Assembly (NCBI RefSeq): GCF_000826125.2
Contig: NZ_LN651372.1
Coordinates: forward strand, 51,022-115,021
Direction of reading: 5' to 3'
From: Bhargavaea cecembensis
GTDB taxonomy: Bacteria > Bacillota > Bacilli > Bacillales_A > Planococcaceae
DNA: 64,000 nt
Part shown: one piece after another, positions 52,417 through 61,888 of the stretch
How the letters are laid out: each line of letters starts with the position of its first letter
How positions within the stretch are numbered: position 1 is the stretch's first letter
Translations under genes and position numbers: made by a program
The notes under the pieces: generated by a model
The model's database searches: none
What the model was told of the DNA's origin: nothing
Seen by the model: the letters and a program-made list of their open reading frames with translations, nothing else

Positions 52417-53680
52417 ATTGGACAAATTCGGAAAACCGGTTCCGGTCCGCTTCTCTCATATCCACTTCCATGAGCGTTCCGTCCTCGGTATACTCGGTTT
52501 CCCGGACGTCGGCATGTTCGTTCACCCAGGACACGATGTCCCCGCGGTCGAACGGGACGAGAAGCCGGCAGCGGACATAATCGCCGAACACTTTCGAGGC
52601 GATCAGACGGGTGAGCACATGGATGTCCTCCTCGTCTTTTGCGGACATCCAGATGCTGCTGTCCTGGACCCTCGGATGTTCCAGGCCGGCGAGGTCCGAC
52701 TTGTTATAGACGAACAGTTCCGGGATGCCTTCGATGCCGATGTCGGAGAGGGTCTCTTCCGTGACTTCCATCATATACCGGTACTCCGGATGGGAAACGT
52801 CGACGACCTGCAGGAGCAGGTCCGCATCCGCCGCCTCCTCAAGCGTCGAGCGGAATGCCTTGACGAGGTGATGGGGCAGCCGGCCGACGAATCCGACCGT
52901 GTCGGTCAGCAGAAATTCCCGGTTGTCCTCCAGGTGGATGTTGCGGACAGACGTATCCAGCGTCGCGAACAGCATGTCCTTCTCCAGCACTTGCCGGCCT
53001 CCTTCTTCTCCGAGTCCCGACAGCATCCCATTCATGATCGTCGACTTTCCGGCGTTCGTGTAGCCGACGAGCGAGACGACCGGCACTTCCCGCTTCACCC
53101 GGCGTTTCCGCTGCGTTTCCCGGTGGACCTTGACGGATTCCAGTTCTCTTCGCAGGCGGGCGATCTGATCCTCGATTTTCCGCCGGTCGAGTTCAAGCTT
53201 CGTCTCCCCCGGCCCCCGGGTCGCGACTCCGCCGCCCGTTGATCCGGCCTGCCGGCTGAGCGAGGCGCGCAGACCGACGAGACGCGGCAGCATATATTGG
53301 AGCTGCGCCAGTTCGACCTGCATCTGCGCCTCTTTCGTCTTTGCCCGCCGGGCGAAAATATCCAAAATCAGCATCGTCCGGTCGATCACTTTCGTTTCAA
53401 GCTCCGTCTCCAGGTTTCTGATCTGGGACGGTGACAGTTCATCATTGAAAATGACGATATTCGAACCCGTCTCGTCATGGAAAGCCTTGATCTCCTTCAC
53501 TTTGCCCGAGCCGATGTAATGCGAAGGATTCACCCGGTCAAGTCCCTGCGTGACCGCTCCGGACACTTCGACCCCGCATGCTTCCGCGAGGCTGGCCAAC
53601 TCTTCCATCGAATAGTCAAACTGCTCGTCCCGGTCCAGTTCCACGCCGACGAGTACTGCACGTTCCTGCATTTCTTCCAT
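52415..53680 (-). CDS. hflX: GTPase HflX
   Basis: 421-residue ribosome-associated GTPase that splits or rescues stalled and hibernating 70S ribosomes. The N-terminal HflX domain includes GSGKVKEIKAFHDETGSNIV and a coiled linker with GGVATRGPGETKLELDRRKI. G motifs are GYTNAGKSTIMN (G1), DTVGFVGRLPHHL (G3) and YNKSDL (G4). Monocistronic. Confidence 0.96.
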   Translation of the reverse strand: MEEMQERAVLVGVELDRDEQFDYSMEELASLAEACGVEVSGAVTQGLDRVNPSHYIGSGKVKEIKAFHDETGSNIVIFNDELSPSQIRNLETELETKVIDRTMLILDIFARRAKTKEAQMQVELAQLQYMLPRLVGLRASLSRQAGSTGGGVATRGPGETKLELDRRKIEDQIARLRRELESVKVHRETQRKRRVKREVPVVSLVGYTNAGKSTIMNGMLSGLGEEGGRQVLEKDMLFATLDTSVRNIHLEDNREFLLTDTVGFVGRLPHHLVKAFRSTLEEAADADLLLQVVDVSHPEYRYMMEVTEETLSDIGIEGIPELFVYNKSDLAGLEHPRVQDSSIWMSAKDEEDIHVLTRLIASKVFGDYVRCRLLVPFDRGDIVSWVNEHADVRETEYTEDGTLMEVDMREADRNRFSEFVQ

Positions 53681-53729
53681 ATAGGCGTCCCTCCGTTCCT
53701 ACCTTCAGTATACCCTGAAACCACGCGGT

Positions 53730-54434
53730 TCAGCTCTCCGGCTCCCGGATGAGTGTCACATCCGCCAGCCGCTCCGGCCCCGTCCCGCCCCGGACAAAGA
53801 CGAGATCGACACCGTTCTCCAGCCTGATCCGGTCCGCTTCCGGCGCCTCGAGTCCGAGCACTTCCGACCAGCGGACAGCAGACCGGACCGGATCCTTCAC
53901 CTGGAATGTGCATTCCGTGATTTGGAAGGCCCGGTTCTCTTCCGGCATTGTCCCCGAACCGATCAGGCCGGCCAGCCGTTCCCCGTCCGGCATCCCCCAG
54001 TCGATGAAGAACGGAAACGGCAGCGACTCTCCCGGATCCTGGTCGATGAACAGCATCTGCCATTCCAGCAGTTCGCCCGAGGCGGTCCGCCTGGAGGCAT
54101 CCAGCACGCCCGATGTCCGGAAGCCGTGCTCTTTCAGCTGTTCCTCAAACCGGTGCAAATCCCCCGGTCTCAGGCAGACCGTTCCCCACCCCGGCCCCTG
54201 CCGGAGGTCATGGAGCAACAGGCGGGTGAGCGGATGCTCCGAACGTCCTGCGATTTCCGGTTTTTCCACGGACAGCGCTTCCAGGTAACCGTTTCCCGCA
54301 TAAAACAAAGCGTTTTGCGTGCCCCATGCCTCATGGCTTCCGCCGGGAGCGGCAGTCATCCCCTGCCTCGCCCAGCGCTCTGCCTCTTCCTCCGGCGTCC
54401 GGTCACTGAAATAAACGGCGTGATCAAATTTCAT
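53730..54434 (-). CDS. Glyoxalase-like (VOC) domain protein
   Basis: 234 residues with two beta-alpha-beta modules in the manner of PF13468-type proteins: an N-terminal KFDHAVYFSDRTPEEEAERW, then NALFYAGNGYLEALSVEKPE, and a second half with ITECTFQVKDPVRSAVRWSE. Metal ligands cannot be assigned with confidence. Function unknown. It lies 49 bp upstream of hflX on the same strand. Confidence 0.75.
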   Translation of the reverse strand: MKFDHAVYFSDRTPEEEAERWARQGMTAAPGGSHEAWGTQNALFYAGNGYLEALSVEKPEIAGRSEHPLTRLLLHDLRQGPGWGTVCLRPGDLHRFEEQLKEHGFRTSGVLDASRRTASGELLEWQMLFIDQDPGESLPFPFFIDWGMPDGERLAGLIGSGTMPEENRAFQITECTFQVKDPVRSAVRWSEVLGLEAPEADRIRLENGVDLVFVRGGTGPERLADVTLIREPES

Positions 54435-54512
54435 ATGGATCTTCCCCTTTCCCTGAACTCTTCCAATCTGGCCCTAAAGTCGCATCTTCCTTGCAAATAC
54501 CCGTTTTGCCCT

Positions 54513-54526
54513 TGAAAGCGCTGTCT
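54513..54526. promoter_or_regulatory. Candidate cre (CcpA) site upstream of the BCCT gene
   Basis: TGAAAGCGCTGTCT fits the consensus TGWAANCGNTNWCW at every position. It lies 67 bp before the start codon. Confidence 0.55.
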
Positions 54527-54592
54527 AACTTCGGTACCCTCGGGTATACACCATTATGACGGTAATTCTGTAAATATCAAAAGGAGAGTGGC

Positions 54593-56152
54593 ATGGTCAA
54601 GTCTTCGTGGAAAAATCCCGTATTCGTAGTTTCTTCGTTGTTTATTTTGGCGCTGGTGATCATCGGAGCTGTGTTTCCCAACCAATTTGCGGCGGGCGCT
54701 TCGGTCATCTATGACTTTACAATCGACAAATTCAGCTGGTTCTATCTGCTGACCGTATTTCTCATCATCGTGTTCCTGTTCGGCCTGGCCGTCAGCAAGT
54801 ACGGAAGCATCCGGCTCGGCGGTGAAGAAGAAAGACCGGAGTTTTCCTTCTTCTCCTGGATTGCGATGCTGTTCTCGGCCGGTTTCGGCGCGGGCCTCGT
54901 CTTCTGGGGAGTTGCCGAACCGATGAGCCATATTTTCAACCCGCCCTTCCGTGATCTCGAACCGATGACCACGGAAACCGCCCGCGTGGCGATGGGTTAT
55001 TCGTTCTTCCACTGGGGAATCAGCCAATGGTCGATGTTCGCCCTGACCGGCCTCGTCATCGCCTTCCTGCAGTTCAGGAAGAAAAAGAACGGACTCGTTT
55101 CGACCGCGCTGGAGCCGGTCGTCGGTTCGGCGAAGCCGGTGAAGACGACTATCGACATCCTTTCCGTCATTGCGACGATCATGGGGATGGCCACTTCGAT
55201 CGGCCTCGGGGTGTTGCAGATGAACGGCGGGCTCAATTCCGTATGGGGCATTCCGAATGAGCCGTATGTGCAGCTGATCATCATCGGAATCATGATGGTC
55301 GCTTATCTGCTGTCTTCGACGACCGGCCTGAACCGCGGCATCCGCTATTTGAGCAACCTGAACCTCGGCCTTGCTCTCGGACTTCTCTTATTCACCTTTT
55401 TCGCCGGGCCGACGGTCTTCATCATGGAGACATTCATTGTCGCACTTGGTGACTATATCACCCATTTCGTGGAATACAGCCTGAGACTCGAGCCGTACTC
55501 AGGCCGGGAATGGGTCCAGGACTGGACTGTCTTCTACTGGGCGTGGGTCATCGCCTGGTCTCCGTTCATCGGGGCCTTCGTCGCCCGCGTCTCCCGGGGC
55601 CGCACGATCCGGGAATTCATCGTCGGCGTGCTCATCATCCCGCCGATCATCGCCCTGTTCTGGGTGGCGACCTTCGGCGGAACCGCCATGTGGAACGACT
55701 TGAATGAGGGAACGCATATCGCCGAGATGGTCAACGACGATGTGACGACCGCCCTGTTCACGACATTCGACCAGACGCTCCCTCTTCCAGGGTTACTGTC
55801 GGTGCTGGCGATTCTGCTCATCTTTACATTCATCGTCACATCCGCGGATTCGGCGACCTATATTCTGGCGAGCATGACGTCCGGCGGCACGCTCAATCCG
55901 AAGATGCCCGCCAAGCTCATCTGGGGCGTGCTCATGGGTGCCATTGCAGGGGTGCTGCTGTTCACCGGAGGCATCAACGGGCTGGAAACCGCGTCGCTCG
56001 CTTCCGCCCTCCCGTTCGGCATCATTCTGCTCCTGCTGATCTGGTCGATGATCATCCTACTCAGGCGGGAGCCCGCACCAATCCGCAAACATGATATCCG
56101 GCGCTTCCAGCGGCTGGAGGCGGAGTCCAAGAAAGAGAAAATCAACCGATAA
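54593..56152 (+). CDS. BCCT family osmolyte transporter (OpuD/BetT type)
   Basis: 519-residue Na+-coupled carrier for glycine betaine or a related trimethylammonium compound. FFSWIAMLFSAGFGAGLVFW followed by GVAEPMSHI is the BCCT substrate and Na+ region, with the conserved GAGLVFWG. The tryptophan-rich segment VFYWAWVIAWSPFIGAFVAR is the substrate box of helix 8. Twelve helices, short C-terminal tail. GGAGAGTGGC upstream of the ATG. Osmoprotectant choice is not predictable. Confidence 0.93.
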   Translation: MVKSSWKNPVFVVSSLFILALVIIGAVFPNQFAAGASVIYDFTIDKFSWFYLLTVFLIIVFLFGLAVSKYGSIRLGGEEERPEFSFFSWIAMLFSAGFGAGLVFWGVAEPMSHIFNPPFRDLEPMTTETARVAMGYSFFHWGISQWSMFALTGLVIAFLQFRKKKNGLVSTALEPVVGSAKPVKTTIDILSVIATIMGMATSIGLGVLQMNGGLNSVWGIPNEPYVQLIIIGIMMVAYLLSSTTGLNRGIRYLSNLNLGLALGLLLFTFFAGPTVFIMETFIVALGDYITHFVEYSLRLEPYSGREWVQDWTVFYWAWVIAWSPFIGAFVARVSRGRTIREFIVGVLIIPPIIALFWVATFGGTAMWNDLNEGTHIAEMVNDDVTTALFTTFDQTLPLPGLLSVLAILLIFTFIVTSADSATYILASMTSGGTLNPKMPAKLIWGVLMGAIAGVLLFTGGINGLETASLASALPFGIILLLLIWSMIILLRREPAPIRKHDIRRFQRLEAESKKEKINR

Positions 56153-56168
56153 GAAATTACCGCACACG

Positions 56169-56204
56169 AAAAGAGGTTCCGGAGATGATCCGGAACCTCT
56201 TTTC
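56169..56204. terminator. Terminator between the BCCT gene and putP
   Basis: Stem AAGAGGTTCCGG/CCGGAACCTCTT with T tail; serves both convergent genes. Confidence 0.9.
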
Positions 56205-56214
56205 CATTGTCTGC

Positions 56215-57702
56215 TCAGCGGCGTTCCCGCGCGAGCGTCTGGAGCGTCTCATCGAATTCACTCTGAATTTCCGGGTTCGGCCGGTAAGTCATCAGGCTGA
56301 CGAGAATCGCCACGATCATGTTAAGGACGAACGCCGGGACGATTTCATACAAGTTATCTTTCAGGACATCGACGTTCCCCAAAATCATGACGGTGACTGC
56401 GCCGACGATCATCCCCGCGAGCGCCCCCTGCGAAGTGAGCTTGCGCCAGTAAAGCGACAGCAGGATGATCGGGCCGAACGCGCCGCCGAAACCGGCCCAC
56501 GCGAACGACACGAGCCCGAGGATCGTATCGTTCTGCTGCCAGGACAGGACGAACGCGATGATCGCGACTGCCAGCACGGCGAGTCTGCCGTACAGCACGT
56601 ACGTCTTGTCCGGCGCATCGGATTTGATGACCGCTTTATACAAGTCTTCAATCAATGCCGAAGAAGTGACGATAAGCTGGGACGAAATCGTACTCATGAC
56701 CGCAGCGAGCACGGCCGCCAGCATGATTCCCGCAATGAACGGGTGGAAGATGATCTGACCGAGCTCGATGAAGACGGCTTCCGGGTCCGTCAGCTTCAGC
56801 CCCGGGTTCTGATGGAAGTAAGCCACACCGACGAGTGCCGTCAAGGTCGCCCCGATCAGGCTGAGCAGCATCCAGCCGATCCCGATCCGCCGGGCGGATT
56901 TCGTTTCCTTGACCGAGCTGATCGCCATGAAACGGACAATGATATGAGGCTGTCCGAAGTACCCGAGACCCCAGGCGATCGAGGAGATCAGACCCGCGGC
57001 GGTCGTGCCGGCGAAAAGGCTCAAGTGAGTCGGATCCACTTCTTTGATGGACGCAATCGTCTCGGAAGGGCCGCCCGTAATGAACACACCGACAATCGGA
57101 ACGAGAATGAGCGCCAGGAACATGATGAGGCCCTGCACGAAATCCGTGTAGCTGACGGCGAGGAATCCGCCGAACAGCGTGTAGGCGAGCACGACCACCG
57201 AGACAACGATGAGGCCCGTGTGATATTCAAGACCGAACGAGCTCTCGAAGAACACGCCGCCTGCGACCATTCCAGAAGAGACGTAGAATGTAAAGAAGAT
57301 GAGAATGATGGCACCGCAGGCGATCCGCAGCAGCGGCGAAGGATCTTTCAGCCGGCTCTGCAGATAACTCGGAATCGTGATCGAATCACTCGAAACATGC
57401 GTGTAGACGCGAAGTCGCGGCGCCACGAACAGCCAGTTCAAATACGCACCGAGCGTCAGGCCGATTCCGATCCAGGCCTCCCCCATCCCGGTTAGATAAA
57501 TCGCGCCCGGAAATCCCATGAGGAGCCAGCCGGACATGTCGGCCGCCCCTGCGCTGAGCGCGGTGACCGCAGGTCCGAGCGACCGTCCGCCGAGCATGTA
57601 GTCGGTCAGATTGGACGTGCGGCGATAGGCATACCAGCCGATGAACAGCATCGCTGCCATGTAGATTAAGATTGCAATGAGCTTGAATGTAGATTCAGAC
57701 AT
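56215..57702 (-). CDS. putP: Sodium/proline symporter PutP
   Basis: 495-residue SSS-family transporter with 13 helices. ADMSGWLLMGFPGAIYLTGM is the PutP segment with proline- and Na+-site residues; GGFLAVSYTDFVQGLIMFLA and LGYFGQPHIIVRFMAI are also diagnostic. The ATG at 57702 has GGGAGGGGAACC upstream; the longer frame lacks a site. Next to the BCCT transporter, so together they make a local osmolyte-uptake pair, on opposite strands. Confidence 0.95.
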   Translation of the reverse strand: MSESTFKLIAILIYMAAMLFIGWYAYRRTSNLTDYMLGGRSLGPAVTALSAGAADMSGWLLMGFPGAIYLTGMGEAWIGIGLTLGAYLNWLFVAPRLRVYTHVSSDSITIPSYLQSRLKDPSPLLRIACGAIILIFFTFYVSSGMVAGGVFFESSFGLEYHTGLIVVSVVVLAYTLFGGFLAVSYTDFVQGLIMFLALILVPIVGVFITGGPSETIASIKEVDPTHLSLFAGTTAAGLISSIAWGLGYFGQPHIIVRFMAISSVKETKSARRIGIGWMLLSLIGATLTALVGVAYFHQNPGLKLTDPEAVFIELGQIIFHPFIAGIMLAAVLAAVMSTISSQLIVTSSALIEDLYKAVIKSDAPDKTYVLYGRLAVLAVAIIAFVLSWQQNDTILGLVSFAWAGFGGAFGPIILLSLYWRKLTSQGALAGMIVGAVTVMILGNVDVLKDNLYEIVPAFVLNMIVAILVSLMTYRPNPEIQSEFDETLQTLARERR

Positions 57703-57856
57703 GTTGGTTCCCCTCCCTTTGTGCCTATCGTACCATAAGAGATAATGTCGAAGATTCATTATTTCTGATTTGTCAGTTGCAATTTACTCCGAAAAACCGG
57801 CTGGAAATGTCGATTGGCAACGGAATATTTCCCGGGAAATCGACCGGGAAAGACAA

Positions 57857-57994
57857 ATGAGCGATCCGTGGCGGGGCATGGGATACGGCCGGGCGGGACC
57901 GAGCGGATGGCCTGAGAGAATGTACGGGCAGGCGACGGTGCGGCCGCAGTCGGCGGACAGGTTTATTCCCGGCCTGCAGGGGAACTCCTGTTAA
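57857..57994 (+). CDS. Possible small protein (45 residues), doubtful
   Basis: An ATG preceded by CGGGAAAG opens a 45-codon frame (SDPWRGMGYGRAGPSGWPER at its start, ending GLQGNSC) just before the DUF2188 gene. Glycine-, proline- and arginine-rich, no known match. A possible sigma-B promoter for the next gene (GTTTAT-N12-GGGGAA at about 57961) overlaps its end, which argues against it. Confidence 0.25.
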   Translation: MSDPWRGMGYGRAGPSGWPERMYGQATVRPQSADRFIPGLQGNSC

Positions 57995-58011
57995 TAAAAG
58001 GAGGGACCCGA

Positions 58012-58380
58012 ATGCCTTGGGATGAACACGACTATCCGGCTTCAATGAAAAATATGGATGAGAAAGTCCGGAGCAAAGCGATCGAGATTGCCAACGCACT
58101 CGTCCGGGAAGGATACTCCGACGACCACGCCATTCCGATTGCGATGGATCAGGCGAGGGATTATGTGGAAGGAGACTCCGGCGACCGGCCTGTTTTTGAA
58201 GTGAAAGAGAACGGCGAAGACTGGATTCTCCAAAAATCGGACTCCGACAAAGAGATCTATAAGGAGAAAACGAAAAAGGATTTGCTCGACAAAGCGAAGG
58301 ATTACGTCAATGAGAAGGATGGCATCCTGAAGATCTACAAGGGGAACGGAGATCTGGAAGACACCTTGTACGAGGGATGA
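58012..58380 (+). CDS. DUF2188 protein (YdaT-like, stress-associated)
   Basis: 122 residues, acidic and soluble. The N-terminal 50 residues (MPWDEHDYPASMKNMDEKVR, then AIEIANALVREGYSDDHAIP) match YdaT, a sigma-B general stress protein of B. subtilis, followed by a DUF2188 module with NGEDWILQKSDSDKEIYKEK. Function unknown. AAAAGGAGGGAC upstream of the ATG. Confidence 0.85.
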   Translation: MPWDEHDYPASMKNMDEKVRSKAIEIANALVREGYSDDHAIPIAMDQARDYVEGDSGDRPVFEVKENGEDWILQKSDSDKEIYKEKTKKDLLDKAKDYVNEKDGILKIYKGNGDLEDTLYEG

Positions 58381-58417
58381 CGATCGGATTTCCCGTTCCG
58401 ATTGATCCGCTGAACAG

Positions 58418-58450
58418 AAAGAAACCGTCCGGACCGGACGGTTTCTTTCT
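58418..58450. terminator. Terminator between the DUF2188 gene and the acyl-CoA synthetase
   Basis: Stem GAAACCGTCCGG/CCGGACGGTTTC with flanking T/A tracts, convergent genes. Confidence 0.88.
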
Positions 58451-58454
58451 CTTT

Positions 58455-60089
58455 TTACACTTCTGCGCGCTGCTCGGACATCTCCCGCAGCTTGAATTTC
58501 TGGATTTTCCCCGATGCGGTCATCGGGTACTCTTCGGTGAATTCGATGTAGCGCGGGATCTTGTGGTAGGAGATCTTCCCCTTGCAGAATTCACGGATGG
58601 ATTCTTCCGTTTCATTCGCGCCGTTCTTCAGGATGATCCACGCCATCAGCTCTTCCCCGTATTTCGGATCCGGCACACCGACGACCTGGACATCGCTCAC
58701 GGACGGATGGGTGTAGAGGAATTCCTCGATCTCGCGCGGGTAGATGTTTTCCCCGCCCCGGATGACCATGTCCTTGATGCGGCCGGTGATGTCGAGGTAG
58801 CCGTCCCCGTCCATGACGGCAATGTCGCCCGTATGGAGCCAGCCGTCCGCATCGATTGCGTTGCGTGTCGCTTCTTCATTGTTGTAATAGCCCTTCATGA
58901 CATGGTAGCCGCGGGTGCATAGCTCGCCCGGCTCGCCCTGCGGCACTTCTTTGCCGGTCGCCGGATCCACGACCTTCACTTCCACGTAAGGATGCGGCTT
59001 GCCGACGGTCGATGTGCGCTTTTCGATCGGGTCGTCCGTCCGCGTCTGCGTGATGACCGGCGAGGATTCGGTCTGCCCGTAGCAGATCGTAATTTCATCG
59101 GCGCCCATGTCATGGATGACTTTCTTCATGACTTCGATCGGGCAAGTGGACCCCGCCATGATGCCCGTCCGGAGCGAGGATGTATCGAAGTTCTTGAACT
59201 CCGGGTGCTCGAGCTCCGCAATGAACATCGTCGGCACGCCGTTGAGCGCCGTGCACTTCTCGTCCTGGACGGCCTGCAGCACGGTGAGCGGTTTGAACTG
59301 CTCGACGATGACGCTTGTCGAAGCGTGCGTGACGGCCGTCAGCGTGCTGAGCACGCAGCCGAAGCAGTGGAAAAACGGCACCGGAATGCAGAGCCGGTCC
59401 TTCTCGGTGAGCTTCATGAAGTCGCCGATGAGTTGAGCGTTGTTGACGACGTTATTGTGCGTCAGCATGACGCCCTTCGGAAAGCCGGTCGTGCCGGACG
59501 TGTACTGGATGTTGATCACATCATCCGGGTCGAGTGAGGAGAACCGCTCTTCGAGTGCGGCGTCCGATACACCGTCGGCCATCGCTTCCAGTTCCGACCA
59601 CTTGTACATCCCCGGCTCGTCCCGCTCCGTCATGAGGATGATCCGCTTCAGCTTCGGAAGCCCTTCGCAGCGGATCTCTCCCTTCTCTGATTCGGCAGAT
59701 TCGGGGCATACGGCACGGACGATGTCGATATAGCTTGTCCCCTTGAAGCTCTCATCGAGGATGAGTGTCGTCGCGTCGGATTGCCGGAGGAGATACTCCA
59801 GCTCCGCCGACTGGTAGTTCGTGTTCACCGTGACGAGCACGGCCCCCATCTTGCCTGTCGCGAACTGGCTCAGGAACCATTCCCGCTTGTTGTCGGACCA
59901 GATGGCGACATGTTCCCCCTTCTCGATCCCCATGCCGATGAACGCCTTCGCCAGCCGGTCGGTCTCCTCATCGAACTCACCGTACGTCTTCCGGATTCCA
60001 TGTTCCGGATATACATAGGCCTCGACGTCCGGGAACTGCTGTGCCTTTTCCCGGACGACCTGCCCGACTGTCTGATTCAAAAGTGCCAT
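58455..60089 (-). CDS. Acyl-CoA synthetase / AMP-binding protein (fatty acid type)
   Basis: 544-residue ANL-superfamily ligase that activates a carboxylic acid as acyl-AMP and then acyl-CoA. P-loop IQYTSGTTGFPKGVMLTHNN, ICYGQTESSP (A5), WLHTGDIAVMDGDGYLDITG, GRIKDMVIRGGENIYPREIE (hinge) and the C-terminal catalytic lysine in TASGKIQKFKLRE. Similar to B. subtilis YngI by eye; medium-chain or short-chain substrate is a guess. A cre-like site lies just upstream. Monocistronic. Confidence 0.93.
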   Translation of the reverse strand: MALLNQTVGQVVREKAQQFPDVEAYVYPEHGIRKTYGEFDEETDRLAKAFIGMGIEKGEHVAIWSDNKREWFLSQFATGKMGAVLVTVNTNYQSAELEYLLRQSDATTLILDESFKGTSYIDIVRAVCPESAESEKGEIRCEGLPKLKRIILMTERDEPGMYKWSELEAMADGVSDAALEERFSSLDPDDVINIQYTSGTTGFPKGVMLTHNNVVNNAQLIGDFMKLTEKDRLCIPVPFFHCFGCVLSTLTAVTHASTSVIVEQFKPLTVLQAVQDEKCTALNGVPTMFIAELEHPEFKNFDTSSLRTGIMAGSTCPIEVMKKVIHDMGADEITICYGQTESSPVITQTRTDDPIEKRTSTVGKPHPYVEVKVVDPATGKEVPQGEPGELCTRGYHVMKGYYNNEEATRNAIDADGWLHTGDIAVMDGDGYLDITGRIKDMVIRGGENIYPREIEEFLYTHPSVSDVQVVGVPDPKYGEELMAWIILKNGANETEESIREFCKGKISYHKIPRYIEFTEEYPMTASGKIQKFKLREMSEQRAEV

Positions 60090-60104
60090 CCGCCAATCCC
60101 CCTT

Positions 60105-60118
60105 TGAAATCGTTTTCA
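60105..60118. promoter_or_regulatory. Candidate cre (CcpA) site of the acyl-CoA synthetase gene
   Basis: TGAAATCGTTTTCA fits TGWAANCGNTNWCW at every position and is 15 bp before the start codon, in a position to block transcription. Confidence 0.65.
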
Positions 60119-60159
60119 GTTTAACTTTAACATATTTTTCAGACGGTTTCGAAAGGAAT

Positions 60160-60192
60160 TTGAAAGGCCGCCCGCAACCGGACGGCCTTTTC
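60160..60192 (-). terminator. Terminator of the YerD-like gene
   Basis: On the minus strand, stem AAAGGCCG/CGGCCTTT (with GGTTGCGG loop area) followed by T-rich sequence. Confidence 0.75.
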
Positions 60193-61782
60193 TTATTTGG
60201 AACTGACTTGATCGCGATAGGAAGCGACCGGATGTGCGCGGCCGCGTTCGTCCATGTAGACGAGGTGGCTGCGGTTGAACTTGGTCGGCGAGTCGAGCCC
60301 GGCCGCCGCGGCCATCCGGAACAGCCCTTCGCGCATCGTGAGGATGTAGTTGGTCACCCGGTATTTCTTCTCATCCACGACGAGCGCCTTCTGCAGGCTT
60401 TCATCGGTCGTCGCGACGCCGGCCGGGCACTCATTCGTGTGGCAGCGGAGAGCCATGATGCAGCCGACGGAAATCATGAAGCCGCGGGCGATCTGGACGA
60501 GGTCCGCCCCGAGCGCCAGGGCGACGGCCGCTTTGTCCGGCGTCGTGATCTTGCCTGAGGCGATGATCTTCACCCGGTCGCGCACGCCGTGTTCGCGGAG
60601 CGAATCGTCGAGAATCGTGAGCGCCGTCTTGATCGGCAGGCCAAGGCTGTCCGCCATGTCCCGGTAAGTCGCGCCGGACCCGCCTTCGGACCCATCGACG
60701 GTGATGAAGTCAGGGCCTTTTCCGGTCTTCTCCATCCAGGATGCCAGCTCGTCCGCCTCGCTTTTGCTGCCGATGACAACCTTGATGCCGACCGGCTTGC
60801 CGCCGGCTTCGCGGATCCGGCCGATAAAGTCGAACATCGACGGATAGTCGCTGAATTGATTGAACCGGTTCGGGCTGTTGATCGTGGTGTACGGCTGGAC
60901 GGTCCGGATTTGGGCGATCTCCTCGGTCACTTTCGCGCCTTCCACGTGGCCGCCGCGCATTTTCGCGCCTTGTGCGAGTTTCAGCTCGAACGCCCGCACG
61001 TTAGGAATGGCCGCTTTTTCACGGACTTTTTCAATGTCGAACTCGCCGTCTTCGGTCCGGAAGCCGAACAGCCCGGAACCGATCTGGGCAATGATCTCCG
61101 GCCCGCCGGACAGATGGTGATCGGACAAACCACCCTCTCCTGTGTTCATCCATGCACCTTTCGCCATGCCGATCCCCTTTGACAGCGCGGTGATGGCGTT
61201 TTTTCCGAGCGCCCCGTAGCTCATCCCCGACTGGCCGAGCAGGCTGCGCGCCTTGAACGGCTGTTCGCAGTCCGGCCCGATGACGACCGCCTCATCAGGC
61301 GGCAGCAGCCACGAAAGTGCCGGGATCTCTTCCATATGCTCCTTCCGGGTGAACAGGCCCTCGTCATCGATCACGTAGTGGCGGGTGTTGACGAGTTCCG
61401 TGTTATCGACCCGCATTTCTTCGTTCTGTTTTGTGAACATCGCGTTCTTGATGTAATAGCCCGGCTCTTCAAAATCGCGCTTGGAGCCGAAGCCGATCAG
61501 GTTGCTCTTGTACTTCCCCGGAAGCACCATGGCCAGATATTCCTCGCGGCTGAACGGCTTGCCTGCGTTGTCGTCCGAGAACAGGTACTGCCGGAACTCC
61601 GGCCCCGTCCGTTCCAGGAAATAGCGGACCCGTCCGAGAATCGGGAAATTCCGGAGGATCGAGTGCTGCTTCTGCCCCCGGTCATAGAAAAACAGATAAA
61701 TGAGTGTCACGACCGGCCCGACGACGAGCAGGATGAACAAAATCATGGCAGTCAACGAAATATGTTCAAAAAGATTGCCCAC
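60193..61782 (-). CDS. FMN-binding glutamate-synthase-family membrane protein (YerD-like)
   Basis: 529 residues. An N-terminal membrane helix (LTAMILFILLVVGPVVTLIY) is followed by a GltB-type FMN barrel: GQSGMSYGALGKNAITALSK, GEGGLSDHH, DFITVDGSEGGSGATYRDMA, IIASGKITTPDKAAVALALG and cysteines in CHTNECPAGVATTD. The glutaminase domain and the NADPH subunit of true glutamate synthase are absent, so its reaction is unknown; B. subtilis YerD has the same layout. Start: GTG 61782 with GGGGAG 7 bases upstream; the TTG before it is possible. Confidence 0.88.
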   Translation of the reverse strand: MGNLFEHISLTAMILFILLVVGPVVTLIYLFFYDRGQKQHSILRNFPILGRVRYFLERTGPEFRQYLFSDDNAGKPFSREEYLAMVLPGKYKSNLIGFGSKRDFEEPGYYIKNAMFTKQNEEMRVDNTELVNTRHYVIDDEGLFTRKEHMEEIPALSWLLPPDEAVVIGPDCEQPFKARSLLGQSGMSYGALGKNAITALSKGIGMAKGAWMNTGEGGLSDHHLSGGPEIIAQIGSGLFGFRTEDGEFDIEKVREKAAIPNVRAFELKLAQGAKMRGGHVEGAKVTEEIAQIRTVQPYTTINSPNRFNQFSDYPSMFDFIGRIREAGGKPVGIKVVIGSKSEADELASWMEKTGKGPDFITVDGSEGGSGATYRDMADSLGLPIKTALTILDDSLREHGVRDRVKIIASGKITTPDKAAVALALGADLVQIARGFMISVGCIMALRCHTNECPAGVATTDESLQKALVVDEKKYRVTNYILTMREGLFRMAAAAGLDSPTKFNRSHLVYMDERGRAHPVASYRDQVSSK

Positions 61783-61888
61783 CAAGCAACTCCCCTTTCA
61801 TTTATGTATGCTAAAAACTGTTTACCCCAAATCGGTTTTGATAAGCTAATAAGTACGACGAAAGACTTAGAAGACGGAGGGGTTTGCA

